The notes beneath the pieces are model-generated. The model was given only the letters and a program-made list of their open reading frames with translations. It searched no databases and was not told the origin of the DNA. A stretch of 64,000 bases of DNA from Methanobrevibacter sp. YE315 (GTDB taxonomy: Archaea > Methanobacteriota > Methanobacteria > Methanobacteriales > Methanobacteriaceae), in contig NZ_CP010834.1 in the NCBI RefSeq assembly GCF_001548675.1, forward strand, positions 717,501-781,500, in the 5' to 3' direction. A program made the position numbers and the translations under genes. Every line of letters begins with the position of its first letter. The stretch's first letter is position 1. This document shows, one piece after another, positions 1 through 9,155 of the stretch.

Positions 1-1
1 T

Positions 2-97
2 GATAAGGTAGTGTCTGCTAGAGGCACAGAACCTGATATTATTAATGCCAGTGTGAAAGCTTACATTGCGGGAGTTAATAGATTATTGTCCGATTAG
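2..97 (+). CDS. C-terminal end of a LeuA-family acyltransferase (partial)
   Basis: Only the last 31 codons are in the window, ending at TAG 95-97. The tail contains [13 protein letters not shown] and ends in a VNRLL-type helix. This matches the C-terminal regulatory domain of 2-isopropylmalate, citramalate and homocitrate synthases, where a GTxPDIIxAS-like segment closes the protein. Which of the three enzymes it is cannot be decided from this fragment. The next gene starts 8 bases downstream, so the two may be cotranscribed. Confidence 0.7.
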   Translation, partial: DKVVSARGTEPDIINASVKAYIAGVNRLLSD

Positions 98-105
98 GTG
101 TTTGC

Positions 106-597
106 ATGTACATGGATAACATTCAGATTTTGGGTTTTAGGGCGACTATTGATTCAGTTGAAGAAACCCTTGATAAAATTAATTCTATTAAAAGTGACGA
201 TGAAATTATCCAGCTTTTGAATTCGGATTCTATCGTTTCAAAAAATCATATAATTCACGGTGTCAATCAGGCATATCTTGCATTTGAACGCGGTGAAAAC
301 TTGGCAAAGGATCTCAGTGTTGAAATAGTATTGAGATGTTCAGCTCAGCGCCAGATTTCAAAAGCTTTTAAAATTTTAGGCCTAAAAGAGGGTAATATGA
401 ATTTATGTGCAATCTTAATAAATTCTAATGATTACACTGAGGAGTTATCTTCTATTTTTACTAGGGATGATGATGTTTTAATTCCGGATAATGATAAACT
501 AACTGAAATCTATAAAATTAGCGAAACCGAACTCCAAAACATGTCAGTCGAAGAGATAATTATTGACAGAATCACAAAACTTACAGTTGACATGTAA
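106..597 (+). CDS. cgi121: KEOPS complex subunit Cgi121
   Basis: This 163-residue protein looks like the archaeal Cgi121 subunit of the KEOPS complex. KEOPS makes threonylcarbamoyladenosine at position 37 of tRNAs; Cgi121 binds Bud32 and recruits tRNA. The family core is visible at about residues 48-95: an IHGVNQAYLAFERG-type helix, then a segment rich in RCSAQRQI and ending in a KILGLKEG-like turn. The length fits the family. ATG 106 follows a GGTG motif at 97-100; ATG 112 is an alternative. The last 17 bases overlap the convergent DegT-like gene at 581. No other KEOPS subunit lies in the window. Confidence 0.85.
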   Translation: MYMDNIQILGFRATIDSVEETLDKINSIKSDDEIIQLLNSDSIVSKNHIIHGVNQAYLAFERGENLAKDLSVEIVLRCSAQRQISKAFKILGLKEGNMNLCAILINSNDYTEELSSIFTRDDDVLIPDNDKLTEIYKISETELQNMSVEEIIIDRITKLTVDM

Positions 598-1534
598 CGT
601 TGTCGATTATAATATCCAAATATTCTTTTTTAAGACATTGATAATCTAAATTTTTTATTTCAATGCAAATTGCTTTTTGTTTTACACGGTTATAGTTTGG
701 ACAAGTTGTAATAAATCCGCTTTTGTCTGTAATTAATGTCTTTTTCAAATCCCAACATATTGACTTTGCATCATCATGAGGTATAATTACATTAACCCCT
801 CTTTTGCTTGGATGAATTGCATTAGGTATGTGTTTTTTTACATGCTCTGTTGCATCTAATGTAACCTCTAGGTTGTTGCTTACATTGTCAAGTTCTGAAT
901 ATATACCACTGCATATAATTTCATTAGTTTTACTAAGTTTTTGAGGCACGCCTGTTTTTTTTAAAATCTCTTGATCGTTGGTTGTAATAAATCCGCCACT
1001 TCCAACATTAATCATTTTCGGCGAACCTGTTGATGCAATTATGATGTCACTGTATTTTCCATTTCCCAATCTGTTTTTTTTATCCCCAATTCCGGCAGAT
1101 GCATCTTCAATAGTGGTGATGTCATTGTTTTTACAGTATTTAGAAATGCTTTTGATGTCTTGTTCGGCAGTATAACCTGCAAAACTTGTAAAAATTAATG
1201 CTGATTTTTCATTTATCTCTAATTCATCTAGTCTTTCTGCATTTATCAATCCTAAATCTGTTTTTAATGTGATGATGTTCTTATTTAAAAATTTTGCAAT
1301 TTGCTTAAATCCATGCCACCCTCCTTGGTCAGGTATGATTATATCCCCTTCAATGGCTGAAAGTGCGATGAAAATACTATTGTTTCCACTTGAGGTGATT
1401 CTTGCCTCTTCGTGTTTGGTCATGTCTTTGATTTTTTCAATTGTTTTTTCTTCAAAGTTTTCATTAATGCCATTGTTTGCAACTTCGGCCATAATCTGGC
1501 ATGTTCTTTTAGAGGGGGATTTGAATTTAAACAT
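581..1534 (-). CDS. DegT/DnrJ-type PLP-dependent aminotransferase-like protein
   Basis: This 317-residue protein has the layout of a fold-type I PLP enzyme of the DegT/DnrJ/EryC1/StrS kind. A substrate and cofactor region with SSGNNSIFIAL lies near residues 48-58. Asp144 in a TIEDASAG motif is the likely PLP-pyridine ligand. Lys173 in a STGSPKM motif is the candidate Schiff-base lysine. It is shorter than typical sugar aminotransferases (about 370 residues), mainly in the C-terminal domain. The substrate cannot be inferred: no sugar-nucleotide genes are adjacent. The gene is convergent with cgi121, with a 17-bp overlap of coding ends. Confidence 0.65.
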   Translation of the reverse strand: MFKFKSPSKRTCQIMAEVANNGINENFEEKTIEKIKDMTKHEEARITSSGNNSIFIALSAIEGDIIIPDQGGWHGFKQIAKFLNKNIITLKTDLGLINAERLDELEINEKSALIFTSFAGYTAEQDIKSISKYCKNNDITTIEDASAGIGDKKNRLGNGKYSDIIIASTGSPKMINVGSGGFITTNDQEILKKTGVPQKLSKTNEIICSGIYSELDNVSNNLEVTLDATEHVKKHIPNAIHPSKRGVNVIIPHDDAKSICWDLKKTLITDKSGFITTCPNYNRVKQKAICIEIKNLDYQCLKKEYLDIIIDNVTCQL

Positions 1535-1720
1535 ATCAATTTAATATTGTATGCTTATACTAAATATTACTTGTCTTTTGCCATATGGGATGCATGATTA
1601 TGATGGAAATAATGATGTTATTGAATTCTTCAAATCGATAAAACCAGATTGGATTAAGTTTTGAATGTCGATGAGGTTGATATAAGAATCAGGATCGTAT
1701 TTTTTTAATCGAGACAATTA
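1535..1720. other. Intergenic region with a possible 37-codon remnant
   Basis: This gap lies between two minus-strand genes. A plus-strand frame at 1551-1664 reads 37 codons and ends in a coding-like stretch (DYDGNNDVIEFFKSIKP). It has no Shine-Dalgarno motif. The text just after its stop (VDEVDIRIRIVFF in another frame) also looks coding-like. The simplest reading is the decayed end of a gene; a genuine micro-peptide is possible but unsupported. Confidence 0.2.
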
Positions 1721-2893
1721 TTATCCTTTTTTAAAGTACATGTCTAATGTGGTTTGCTTTGTGTGAAGCATTTCATTTAATAAGGTTCCATTATTCACAA
1801 ACCTGCTGATTGGCAATTTAAGTTTTGTTCCCGCATATTTCAAGCAGTCTTGCAATGTTTCAAATTCAATATATGGCCTTGCCATTGCTTCTTTGATGTT
1901 TTCCCTTACATTAAAAACACCTAATGGAACATAATCTTCATACGCTTCTCTTAAAATTAGAACTCCAGACTGTTTTTTGATATTTGAAAGGTAATCGAGA
2001 ACCACCATTTTTGCGGTGTAGTAACAACCGCCCACTCTTGAATATTCTTTTTTGCCGGCATTTGTCTCATAATCTGAAAACATTAATTCCTCGTTATGGA
2101 TTAATTTGATGAATGCTTCATACCACTCATATTGCCATTCAGTTGGGGTTAAAATGATTACATAATAGGTATTCAGCGCTCCGAATTCAAAGACTCTATA
2201 GGTGTCAAGAATATCGAATTTTCTGACATCTTTTAAAAACTCATCGGCTAATGTTGAGTCACATGCGGTAATTGACCAGCGGGTAGGAACGAGTCTTCTT
2301 CTATTTTTAGTTCCGATTGCACCTACAGAAAATGCCTTTTGCATTGCAGTAAATGGAACATCTTTGTCATGTAAATTCAAGACAGCTTCTGTTGCTTTCA
2401 AATCAGTATCATAAAATGTTTTTTCTAGCTGCTTGTCCCATCTGACTGCATCAATATCGAATTTTTCAATAACGGCACTTGGTCCATGGGGAGTGCTGTC
2501 TTCCGTGAACATGGATCCTGTCGGCCTTCTGCCGAATGTTGCCTCACTGTCAATTGATTTGGATGCAAGTGAAATATCTTGAAGTTTTTCAACAAAAGGA
2601 TTTTCCAAATCATCAATTTTTATTAATTGTTTGCCCCTAACCAGCCCCATTCTATAGTTGATAATATCTTCTTGGGTTTTATTCTGCCCAATCCAGTCTT
2701 CCGGCGAGTCCATGATATGGGTGTCGCCCATTTGAGAGCTCATCATAGGTCCGGCATAGACTTTAGGATAGGACCATCTTCCAATAAAAACAGATGGCGG
2801 GGTGGTTCCTTCAAGATTTTTCCCAATTTTAACAGATTTCATTTGGATTTGTTCTGTTAACTTGGCTAAATATGCATTTTTTGTGGTTTTCAT
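1721..2893 (-). CDS. nreA: Archaeal DNA repair protein NreA (PCNA-binding)
   Basis: This 390-residue protein matches the archaeal Nre family: an N-terminal [20 protein letters not shown]-like block near residues 31-50, a long conserved middle region, and a C-terminal tail. The last 11 residues, [11 protein letters not shown], form a PCNA-interacting PIP box (Q380, L383, Y386, F387). Nre proteins are linked to DNA repair after mitomycin-type damage in haloarchaea. No N-terminal CxxC zinc finger is visible, so it is the NreA rather than the zinc-finger NreB type. It lies just downstream of the guaA genes, after a hairpin terminator at 2905-2944, so it may have its own promoter. Confidence 0.85.
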   Translation of the reverse strand: MKTTKNAYLAKLTEQIQMKSVKIGKNLEGTTPPSVFIGRWSYPKVYAGPMMSSQMGDTHIMDSPEDWIGQNKTQEDIINYRMGLVRGKQLIKIDDLENPFVEKLQDISLASKSIDSEATFGRRPTGSMFTEDSTPHGPSAVIEKFDIDAVRWDKQLEKTFYDTDLKATEAVLNLHDKDVPFTAMQKAFSVGAIGTKNRRRLVPTRWSITACDSTLADEFLKDVRKFDILDTYRVFEFGALNTYYVIILTPTEWQYEWYEAFIKLIHNEELMFSDYETNAGKKEYSRVGGCYYTAKMVVLDYLSNIKKQSGVLILREAYEDYVPLGVFNVRENIKEAMARPYIEFETLQDCLKYAGTKLKLPISRFVNNGTLLNEMLHTKQTTLDMYFKKG

Positions 2894-2904
2894 AATTATT
2901 CTAA

Positions 2905-2944
2905 AAAAAGTAAAAAAGTAAAAATACTAGAAATTAGTATTTTT
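2905..2944 (-). terminator. Hairpin terminator after guaA subunit B
   Basis: A perfect 10-bp inverted repeat (AAAAATACTA / TAGTATTTTT, arms 2920-2929 and 2935-2944, loop GAAAT) overlaps the last bases of guaAB. On the minus strand it is followed by T-rich runs. This fits an intrinsic or T-tract terminator separating guaAB from nreA. Confidence 0.6.
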
Positions 2945-3869
2945 AACAGAATTCGATGGTTGCAGGTGGTTTATCACTAATGGATAAAGCGACATGGGTA
3001 ACTTCAGAAACTTCTGAGGTGATTCTTTGAGATATGGTTTTTATTAAATCCCAAGGAAGCTCAGCGACTGATGCGGTCATTGCATCAATGGAGTTGACGA
3101 TTCTGACTACAACTAAGTATCCGAAGTCTCTTTGATCTCCTTTAACACCGGTTGCTTTGGTGTTGGTTAGAACAGCAAAGTATTGCCATACATCTTTATC
3201 AAGACCTGCGGCTTCAACTTCATCGCAAACGATTTTATTTGCTTTTCTACAGATTTCAACATTTTCTCTTGTAAGAGCTCCAACAACACGCACTCCAAGA
3301 CCTGGTCCTGGGAAAGGTTGTCTGTAAACGGTAGTTGCAGGTAAATCGAGTTCATCACCGATTTCTCTTACTTCATCTTTGTATAAGTCGCGGATTGGTT
3401 CGCATAATTCCAATTCCATTCCGCTTGGAAGAGCCAAGTTGTGGTGGGATTTGATTTCGCCTTTGGTTTCAATCCAATCAGGAGCGATTGTTCCTTGCAC
3501 TAAGAATTTGGCGTCGGATTTGATTGCTTCTCTTTCAAATACATCGATGAACACTTTTCCGATGATTTTTCTTTTTTCTTCAGGGTCTTCAACGCCAGCA
3601 AGAGCATCCATGAATTCGTCAGAAGCATCAACAAACTTGAAATTCAACCTGTCTTTGAATGTATTGGTTACTTGTTCAACTTCTCCTTCTCTTAAAAGAC
3701 CATGGTCTACGAAAACAGCAGTTAAATTATCGCCGATAGCTTCTTGAACAAGAACGGAACAGACTGAACTGTCCACTCCACCGGATAATGCAATGATTGC
3801 TTTTTCATCACCGATTTGGTCTTTGATTTTTTGGATTGCATCTTCAATAAATTCTTTTGGGCTTAACAT
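2943..3869 (-). CDS. guaAB: GMP synthase subunit B (ATP pyrophosphatase)
   Basis: This is the synthetase subunit of the split archaeal GMP synthase; it adenylates XMP and aminates it with ammonia from subunit A. The PP-loop ATP-binding motif LSGGVDSS lies at residues 28-35. [11 protein letters not shown] block and a C-terminal dimerisation domain ending in KPPATIEFC are present. ATG 3869 is chosen because it follows a GGAAGAGG stretch and starts the usual MLSPKEFI sequence, giving 308 residues, normal for the family. It sits 1 bp after a small acidic ORF and downstream of guaAA, all on the minus strand, as an operon. Confidence 0.93.
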   Translation of the reverse strand: MLSPKEFIEDAIQKIKDQIGDEKAIIALSGGVDSSVCSVLVQEAIGDNLTAVFVDHGLLREGEVEQVTNTFKDRLNFKFVDASDEFMDALAGVEDPEEKRKIIGKVFIDVFEREAIKSDAKFLVQGTIAPDWIETKGEIKSHHNLALPSGMELELCEPIRDLYKDEVREIGDELDLPATTVYRQPFPGPGLGVRVVGALTRENVEICRKANKIVCDEVEAAGLDKDVWQYFAVLTNTKATGVKGDQRDFGYLVVVRIVNSIDAMTASVAELPWDLIKTISQRITSEVSEVTHVALSISDKPPATIEFC

Positions 3870-3870
3870 C

Positions 3871-4128
3871 TTATTCGCCGTCCTCTTCCTCGTAATCTTC
3901 AATTATTTGTTTGATCATAGCTTCAAGTCCATTATCATTGCCTGATTCGATGGCTTCGAAGATATCATCGTATTTAATGAATTTTTCGATTTTAACAGAT
4001 TTTTCTCCGATTCCGGATATTCTGAATCCGTATTCTTCATCACCGATAGGGATGTTTACATATTGTCTTTTTAAACCCGCTTTGTTTTCAACAGCCTTGT
4101 TTTTTAAATCTTCAGCATTATCAATCAT
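3871..4128 (-). CDS. Conserved small acidic protein between guaA subunits
   Basis: An 85-residue soluble protein with no recognisable domain. It has a basic N-terminal half and a strongly acidic C-terminus (EDYEEEDGE). It is tightly packed between guaAA (2-bp gap) and guaAB (1-bp gap), so it is almost certainly cotranscribed with both halves of GMP synthase. A role in subunit association or regulation is only an inference from position. Confidence 0.6.
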   Translation of the reverse strand: MIDNAEDLKNKAVENKAGLKRQYVNIPIGDEEYGFRISGIGEKSVKIEKFIKYDDIFEAIESGNDNGLEAMIKQIIEDYEEEDGE

Positions 4129-4130
4129 TG

Positions 4131-4694
4131 TTACACCTTGTTTTGACAGATTTTATAAAAGTTTTCAAAAATAACTGATCCTTTTGGAGTATGATGTACT
4201 TCAGGGTGGAATTGGATTCCATATACATCTTTGTCTTTATGTTTAAATGATTCAACATCACATAAATTTGAACTGGCTAGGATTTCAAATTCCTTAGGGA
4301 TGCTTTTGACTTCATCCTTATGGGATGACCAAACGTCCATGTCCGGTGCCAGTCCTTCAAATAAGTTTTCATCGTTATCAATGTTAATTTTCACTTGAGC
4401 GTAGCTTTCGGTGTCGGAAGTGCTTACTTCTCCACCATAAGCCTTAGCAATCAACTGATGGCCAAGACAGATTCCTAAAATCGGTATGTCGAAGTGCTTG
4501 ATATACTCTTCACTTAAACCGGCGCCTTCTAATGAAGGTCCTCCACCCAAAATCAATCCGATTGGATTTTCAGCTTCAATTTCTTCGATTGATGTTGTGT
4601 TTGGGATAAGTTTAGAAGGAATTTTCAAGTATTGCAAACTTCTAGCGATTCTGTGATTATATTGGCCTTTATTGTTAACTACTATTATTGTCAT
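4131..4694 (-). CDS. guaAA: GMP synthase subunit A (glutamine amidotransferase)
   Basis: The class I glutaminase subunit of the split GMP synthase; it hydrolyses glutamine and supplies ammonia to subunit B. The triad is visible: Cys76 in GICLGHQ, and His163 and Glu165 in [11 protein letters not shown] 4694 is preferred because GGAG lies about 6 bases upstream and the protein then begins [12 protein letters not shown]; an ATG at 4706 lies in frame but overlaps the ribosome-binding site. The length, 187 residues, is standard. It is the first gene of the guaAA-orf-guaAB group. Confidence 0.93.
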   Translation of the reverse strand: MTIIVVNNKGQYNHRIARSLQYLKIPSKLIPNTTSIEEIEAENPIGLILGGGPSLEGAGLSEEYIKHFDIPILGICLGHQLIAKAYGGEVSTSDTESYAQVKINIDNDENLFEGLAPDMDVWSSHKDEVKSIPKEFEILASSNLCDVESFKHKDKDVYGIQFHPEVHHTPKGSVIFENFYKICQNKV

Positions 4695-4753
4695 ATTATA
4701 CTCCATGAAAATATAATGATATTATTTTTGGTTTTTTTATTTATTATAGTTAA

Positions 4754-5269
4754 CTAAGTATTTTTGATTTTGATTGAGTTTGCAATTTTTTCGATGAATT
4801 CTATGTCGCCGCCCTCAACGATAATCAGGTGATCGTCATCGTTGTAGACTCCTGCAATATCGGTGTCAATGATTCCCTTGACCCTGTGGTTTAAAATGAA
4901 AAAGGTTAAGTTTTCGGAGCTTTCATTGATCTTGTATTTGTTCTCTCCGTGCAAATGCCCAAGCAGTGATTTTCCGAAATCGATTTTATCGCCGGTATTC
5001 ATTTCATAGGTGTTTTCAATGTAATGTTTGTCAAAAATGCTTATGGTGAGGTCTTTATCGGTACATATATAAGCTTTCCCAATATTATAATTTTCACTAT
5101 CATATCTTGAGGTTACATCTTTAAATTTACTTCCTAACGGCACATCAATTGTAAATTCGCCGAAATCGTAAGGTTCCGTTTGCTCGGCATAGTAACTGTA
5201 TCCAATCAGCATTGCCGCTGAGATGAAAAATATCGTGAAGTACAATATTATTTTTTCTTTTGGTTTCAT
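4754..5269 (-). CDS. Membrane-anchored hypothetical protein
   Basis: A 171-residue protein with one N-terminal hydrophobic helix at about residues 7-26 and an extracellular-looking domain with beta-rich texture. It shows several N-x-S/T sequons (for example NESS and NLTF) and no catalytic motif. I do not recognise the family. It is divergent from the small membrane protein at 5316 and lies upstream of the guaA operon on the same strand, with a 47-base AT-rich gap that could carry the guaA promoter. Confidence 0.5.
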   Translation of the reverse strand: MKPKEKIILYFTIFFISAAMLIGYSYYAEQTEPYDFGEFTIDVPLGSKFKDVTSRYDSENYNIGKAYICTDKDLTISIFDKHYIENTYEMNTGDKIDFGKSLLGHLHGENKYKINESSENLTFFILNHRVKGIIDTDIAGVYNDDDHLIIVEGGDIEFIEKIANSIKIKNT

Positions 5270-5315
5270 CCAATCACTTAAAGTTTATATATCACGTCTA
5301 ATAAATCAATGGTAC

Positions 5316-5462
5316 ATGGAACTTAAAGATTTAATATTTATAATTGCCGCTATTTTGATAGCTGTAGTATTGCTTAAATTGTTCATGTGGCTGTTGCCTG
5401 TAATTGTGGTCTTGCTTATAGCATTCTTTATTTATATTTACCTGCAGGAACGTTATAATTAG
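5316..5462 (+). CDS. Small two-helix membrane protein
   Basis: A 48-residue, very hydrophobic ORF starting MELKDL. It has two close hydrophobic stretches (about residues 6-22 and 24-40) and ends in QERYN. An archaeal TATA-like TTTATATA at 5283-5290 lies about 30 bases upstream of ATG 5316, consistent with a nearly leaderless mRNA. It is divergent from the gene at 5269 and its end overlaps trxB by 4 bases in convergent orientation. Function is unknown. Confidence 0.45.
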   Translation: MELKDLIFIIAAILIAVVLLKLFMWLLPVIVVLLIAFFIYIYLQERYN

Positions 5463-6373
5463 CCTTGCAGGTCTTCAAATGCGGAAGTTGCAGCAACTGC
5501 ACCTTCTCCGCAAGCTACAACCCACTGCTTTAAGCCAATACAAACATCACCGATTGCATAGACATAATCTATATTAGTTTTTTGATTTTTGTCAATTATG
5601 ATGTGTCCTGACTCATCCAAATTGACATCAAGTTGTTTTGCAAGCTCAGTGTGGGGAATGTATCCTACACTTATGAAAACGCCATTTGTTGGAATTTCAC
5701 TCAATTCACCTGTCTTTGTATCTTTTAAAACAACTGATTCGACAAGCATTTCGCCTTTTATCTCTTCAACAGTTGCGTTTAGGATAGTATTGATTCCTGC
5801 TTCCTTAATCATATCTTGCAGGTGCTTTTGGGCTCTGAATTCATCTCTTCTGTGTACAAGGGTGACGTTGGCTCCGAGGTTTTTAAGGTATAATGCCTCC
5901 TGCAGTGCGCTGTTTCCGCCACCGACCATGATGATGTCGCGCCCAGCAAAGAAAAATCCGTCGCATGTTGCACAGTAGCTCACGCCTTTTCCCTTAAATT
6001 CCTCTTCGCCTTTTGCATCTAGAGATTGGTGTGAGCTTCCGGTTGCAAGGATTATTGTTTTGCTTTGGTATTCATCTTTTGTTGTCTTAACTGTGAATCT
6101 GTATTCATCTTCTGTTTTTGTAATTTCGGTTACTTCTTCCATTTCGTGCAGTTCGCAGTTTTTGACTGCCTGTTCTTTCATCTTTTCAATCAGTTCCAGA
6201 CCGGAAATATTGTCAAAACCGGGATAGTTTTCCATTGCGGGGACTTCACGTCCCAATCCTCCAGTTAAGTCTCGGTCAATAATTAAGTTTTTTGTTCCTT
6301 GACGGCCGGCATAAATTCCAGCGGTTAGACCTCCAGGTCCTGCTCCGATGATGATAATGTCGTATTTTTCCAT
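5459..6373 (-). CDS. trxB: Thioredoxin-disulfide reductase
   Basis: A 304-residue flavoprotein that reduces thioredoxin. The FAD-binding GAGPGGLTAG motif is at residues 10-19. The redox-active CATC is at Cys134-Cys137. A second dinucleotide fold has GGGNSALQEA near 151-160 and HRRDEFR at 174-180. The HRRxxxR signature normally binds the NADPH 2'-phosphate, so this copy looks NADPH-type rather than the F420-dependent type known in Methanocaldococcus. The C-terminal FAD motif is YAIGDVC. It is a single gene, convergent at its 3' end with the small membrane protein. Confidence 0.9.
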   Translation of the reverse strand: MEKYDIIIIGAGPGGLTAGIYAGRQGTKNLIIDRDLTGGLGREVPAMENYPGFDNISGLELIEKMKEQAVKNCELHEMEEVTEITKTEDEYRFTVKTTKDEYQSKTIILATGSSHQSLDAKGEEEFKGKGVSYCATCDGFFFAGRDIIMVGGGNSALQEALYLKNLGANVTLVHRRDEFRAQKHLQDMIKEAGINTILNATVEEIKGEMLVESVVLKDTKTGELSEIPTNGVFISVGYIPHTELAKQLDVNLDESGHIIIDKNQKTNIDYVYAIGDVCIGLKQWVVACGEGAVAATSAFEDLQG

Positions 6374-6439
6374 GGGAAAACCTCAAAATTTTTTTAGTTA
6401 AAAATATGTATAAATTTTAGATAACAAATAATTTCTGTA

Positions 6440-6473
6440 AAAAAAGAAAATGTTATGCATCCAATGGATGCAT
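6440..6473 (-). terminator. Terminator after the dicarboxylate symporter
   Basis: A perfect 8-bp inverted repeat ATGCATCC/GGATGCAT with a 3-base loop lies at 6455-6473, eight bases past the stop of the minus-strand transporter. On that strand it is followed by a T-rich stretch including seven T in a row. This is a strong intrinsic-type terminator. Confidence 0.65.
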
Positions 6474-6481
6474 ATTTATTT

Positions 6482-7774
6482 TTAATCGAAATCCATTCCA
6501 ATCGTACCGGGCTCTTTTTTGCCGTTGAATACGTCAATGTCCATTGCTTTGTTTTTGAATGAAACGATTATTGTACAGATAGCGTCTCCGGTTACGTTTA
6601 CTGCGGTTCTGAACATGTCCAGGATGTGGTCTATTCCGAAGATTATACCGATTGCCTCTACAGGTAATCCTACGGAATTAAATACCATAGTCAATGTAAC
6701 GAGTCCAACGGAAGGAACGCCTGCGGTACCGATTGATGCCATTACAGCTGTAAAGATTACTGTAATGAGTCCTGCCATTCCCAAGTCCATACCATATGCC
6801 TGAGCAGCAAACATAACTGCACATCCCTGCATGATTGCAGTTCCGTCCATGTTGATTGTTGCTCCTAATGGAATGGTGAATGATGAGATTTCAGGTGAAA
6901 CTCCCATTTCAGATACTTTTTCCAAGTTTAGAGGAATTGTTGCATTTGATGTTGAGGATGAAAATGCAAAGAACATTACTGGTATGAACCTTCTAAAGAA
7001 TCTGATAGGGTTCAGTCTGGTAAATATGACAAGCAATGATGGATATACTACGAATGCCTGTACTGCAAGACCTACAAGTACACATAGGATGTATTTGGCC
7101 AGAGGTATCAATCCCTCAAATCCTAGTCCTGCAAATGTTTTTGCCATTAAACAGAATACACCGATAGGTGCGAATTTCATTATGAGAGATGTTAGTTCCA
7201 TCATAATGTGATTTGCTTCAGTAAAAAAGTCAGAAACTATTTGCACTTCTTCTTTTAATTTAGCCAAGATAATTCCTATAAGCAATCCGAATATGATAAC
7301 TGGCAGCATGTCCCCGCTGGCTAAAGAGCTGAACGGGTTATCAGGAACCATATTTAAAAGGGTATCTGTCATTGTCTGATTAAGAGTAACATTTGAGGTG
7401 TCTGCGCTGGCAACCATATTCAATCCTGCACCAGGTTCGATTAATGCTCCTAATGCAAGAGCGATAGAGACTGCCAAAGCGGTAGTTAAAAGATAAATTG
7501 CGATTGTTCGTCCACCGATAGTACCTATTTTTCTTATATCTGAAATTGATGCTGCACCAACTATAATTGAACAGAAAACCAGTGGTACGACCAGCATTTT
7601 CATTAATTTGATAAATAAAGTCCCACCTAAGTAAAATACATTATCAATTAAAACGATATCTTTAATAAATGGATCTGTGACGAAGAAGTTTAAGAACAAA
7701 CCCACAAGAAAACCCAATACCATCCCAATCAATATCCAATTACTGAGACTAATTGATTTTAGTTTTGATAACAT
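6482..7774 (-). CDS. Dicarboxylate/amino acid:cation symporter (DAACS family)
   Basis: A 430-residue secondary transporter of the GltP/DctA family. It shows the serine-rich re-entrant loop SSSTSNATIP near residue 275 and the NMDGTA substrate/Na+ binding motif near residue 308, with about eight hydrophobic helices. Likely substrates are C4-dicarboxylates or glutamate/aspartate; the sequence does not decide between them. An AGGGGAAGGA ribosome-binding site precedes ATG 7774. Monocistronic: a terminator follows, and an AT-rich divergent promoter region (7775-7892) separates it from the next gene. Confidence 0.88.
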   Translation of the reverse strand: MLSKLKSISLSNWILIGMVLGFLVGLFLNFFVTDPFIKDIVLIDNVFYLGGTLFIKLMKMLVVPLVFCSIIVGAASISDIRKIGTIGGRTIAIYLLTTALAVSIALALGALIEPGAGLNMVASADTSNVTLNQTMTDTLLNMVPDNPFSSLASGDMLPVIIFGLLIGIILAKLKEEVQIVSDFFTEANHIMMELTSLIMKFAPIGVFCLMAKTFAGLGFEGLIPLAKYILCVLVGLAVQAFVVYPSLLVIFTRLNPIRFFRRFIPVMFFAFSSSTSNATIPLNLEKVSEMGVSPEISSFTIPLGATINMDGTAIMQGCAVMFAAQAYGMDLGMAGLITVIFTAVMASIGTAGVPSVGLVTLTMVFNSVGLPVEAIGIIFGIDHILDMFRTAVNVTGDAICTIIVSFKNKAMDIDVFNGKKEPGTIGMDFD

Positions 7775-7892
7775 TATCCTTCCCCTAATATTTTTTGATT
7801 AAATATATGTTGTTATTAACTAATAAATTGTATTGAAAATATTCACATGTTTTGTGCAAATTGATATATATTAACAGAATTAAACTATTAAT

Positions 7893-8306
7893 ATGGACAA
7901 AATAAAAGATGCAGTTCAATTATTTGAAGATGGGTATAGGTGCTCACAGGCGGTTTTTGCAGCATTTTCTCCTGATTTTGGAGTTTCAAAGGATGATGCT
8001 TTAAAAATTGGGGCTTGTTTTGGAAGCGGAATGAGAAAAGCAGAAGTATGTGGGGCATGCACTGGTGCGTTAATGGTATTGGGCTTAAGATATGGGGATA
8101 ATAAATCCGAAAGTGACAGGGCATGTGAAGAATTTTTGGATGAGTTTAAAGACGTCAACGGTTCATATATATGCAGAGATTTGCTCAATTGCGATATTTC
8201 AACAGAGGAAGGGGTGGAATATGCATTAGACAACAATTTATTTAAACAATTCTGTCCAAGAATGGTTGAATCCGCAGCAGAAATACTGGAAAAGATAATT
8301 CACTGA
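7893..8306 (+). CDS. C_GCAxxG_C_C family redox protein
   Basis: A 137-residue soluble protein of the C_GCAxxG_C_C family. It shows CSQAVFAAF near residue 18, a GACFGSGM segment, then CGACTGALMVLGLRYG, and further cysteines at about 87, 92 and 114. The pattern suggests a metal or redox site; the biochemical role is not established. A TATA-like GATATATATTA at 7863-7873 lies about 25 bases upstream of the ATG, suggesting a very short leader. Confidence 0.8.
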   Translation: MDKIKDAVQLFEDGYRCSQAVFAAFSPDFGVSKDDALKIGACFGSGMRKAEVCGACTGALMVLGLRYGDNKSESDRACEEFLDEFKDVNGSYICRDLLNCDISTEEGVEYALDNNLFKQFCPRMVESAAEILEKIIH

Positions 8307-8384
8307 AAAACTATATTATTGCCCTATTACAGATAATTCAAAACAGCAATAACTATAAATGTGTTTAAGTTGTTATATAGAATC

Positions 8385-9086
8385 ATGTTGAAAAATCGGG
8401 ATTTAATCATAATGCTTGCGGCAATTTTTCTGCTTCTATTTATTGCAGGCTGTACTGCCTTTGGGGCACTTGGCTTTTTTACACCTCAAAAGGCAAATCC
8501 TGATGATGTAATTTTCGAAGCGATTGGAGGGGACGAATTTTTGAACGCAACCCTTATAGGATGCCGTAAAATAAGTGAGGAAAATATCCCTGATGGTAAA
8601 ATCAGAACTTCCAATGGTGAATTTGGTTATTATAATGCGAAAAACATTAGTTATGTTGATGATCAGGGTAGAAAAGGGTATATTGTCGTTTGGAAAACGA
8701 CTCCTGACAAATTCCCGTTCGACACTTCAGAAAACGTGAATCTATATTCATCTAATTATTTGCTTGATTATTATGCAAAATCGTTCATTGAATACTCCTA
8801 TGAGGATAAGATGGTTTATGGAATCATTATTAGCTGTGATGATATACATTACACGGAATCTGAGTTGATATATGAAATATTGGGACTCAATCCAAACGGA
8901 TTTAAGTTGTCCTATAGCGGTTCCGGAACTTCCACATATTCCATGGGCGGAGGCAACACCTATCACACTGTGGTGGGGGACAGGTACTCATTGTCTAGAA
9001 GCGACCCAGGGGCCTATTATGACCACTATGAATATGGAGATAACTATGAAATCGATGATTATCTTGAAGTTGAGGGCTATGATTAA
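8385..9086 (+). CDS. Exported hypothetical protein with lipobox-like signal
   Basis: A 233-residue protein with an N-terminal hydrophobic segment ending in LFIAGC, which resembles a lipobox, then a soluble domain and a low-complexity tail rich in Gly, Ser, Tyr and Asp. ATG 8385 is chosen over GTG 8361 because an ACTATAAAT TATA-like element at 8352-8360 lies 25-30 bases upstream. The family is not recognised. The acidic Tyr-rich tail resembles the ends of the neighbouring surface proteins, so a surface location is likely. Confidence 0.5.
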   Translation: MLKNRDLIIMLAAIFLLLFIAGCTAFGALGFFTPQKANPDDVIFEAIGGDEFLNATLIGCRKISEENIPDGKIRTSNGEFGYYNAKNISYVDDQGRKGYIVVWKTTPDKFPFDTSENVNLYSSNYLLDYYAKSFIEYSYEDKMVYGIIISCDDIHYTESELIYEILGLNPNGFKLSYSGSGTSTYSMGGGNTYHTVVGDRYSLSRSDPGAYYDHYEYGDNYEIDDYLEVEGYD

Positions 9087-9155
9087 CAGGTTGGGACACA
9101 ATATTAAAATTTTATATAATGAATAAAAGTTAAATCGATAGTGATGGTGTATTAA

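Noticed and set aside
1551-1664. A 37-codon plus-strand ORF
   Set aside because: No Shine-Dalgarno, upstream of no partner gene and cut by a frame change; mentioned only under the intergenic region.
5223-5315. A longer N-terminus for the small membrane protein at 5316
   Set aside because: It would overlap the divergent gene at 4754-5269 and lie upstream of the TATA-like box; the start at 5316 fits the promoter better.
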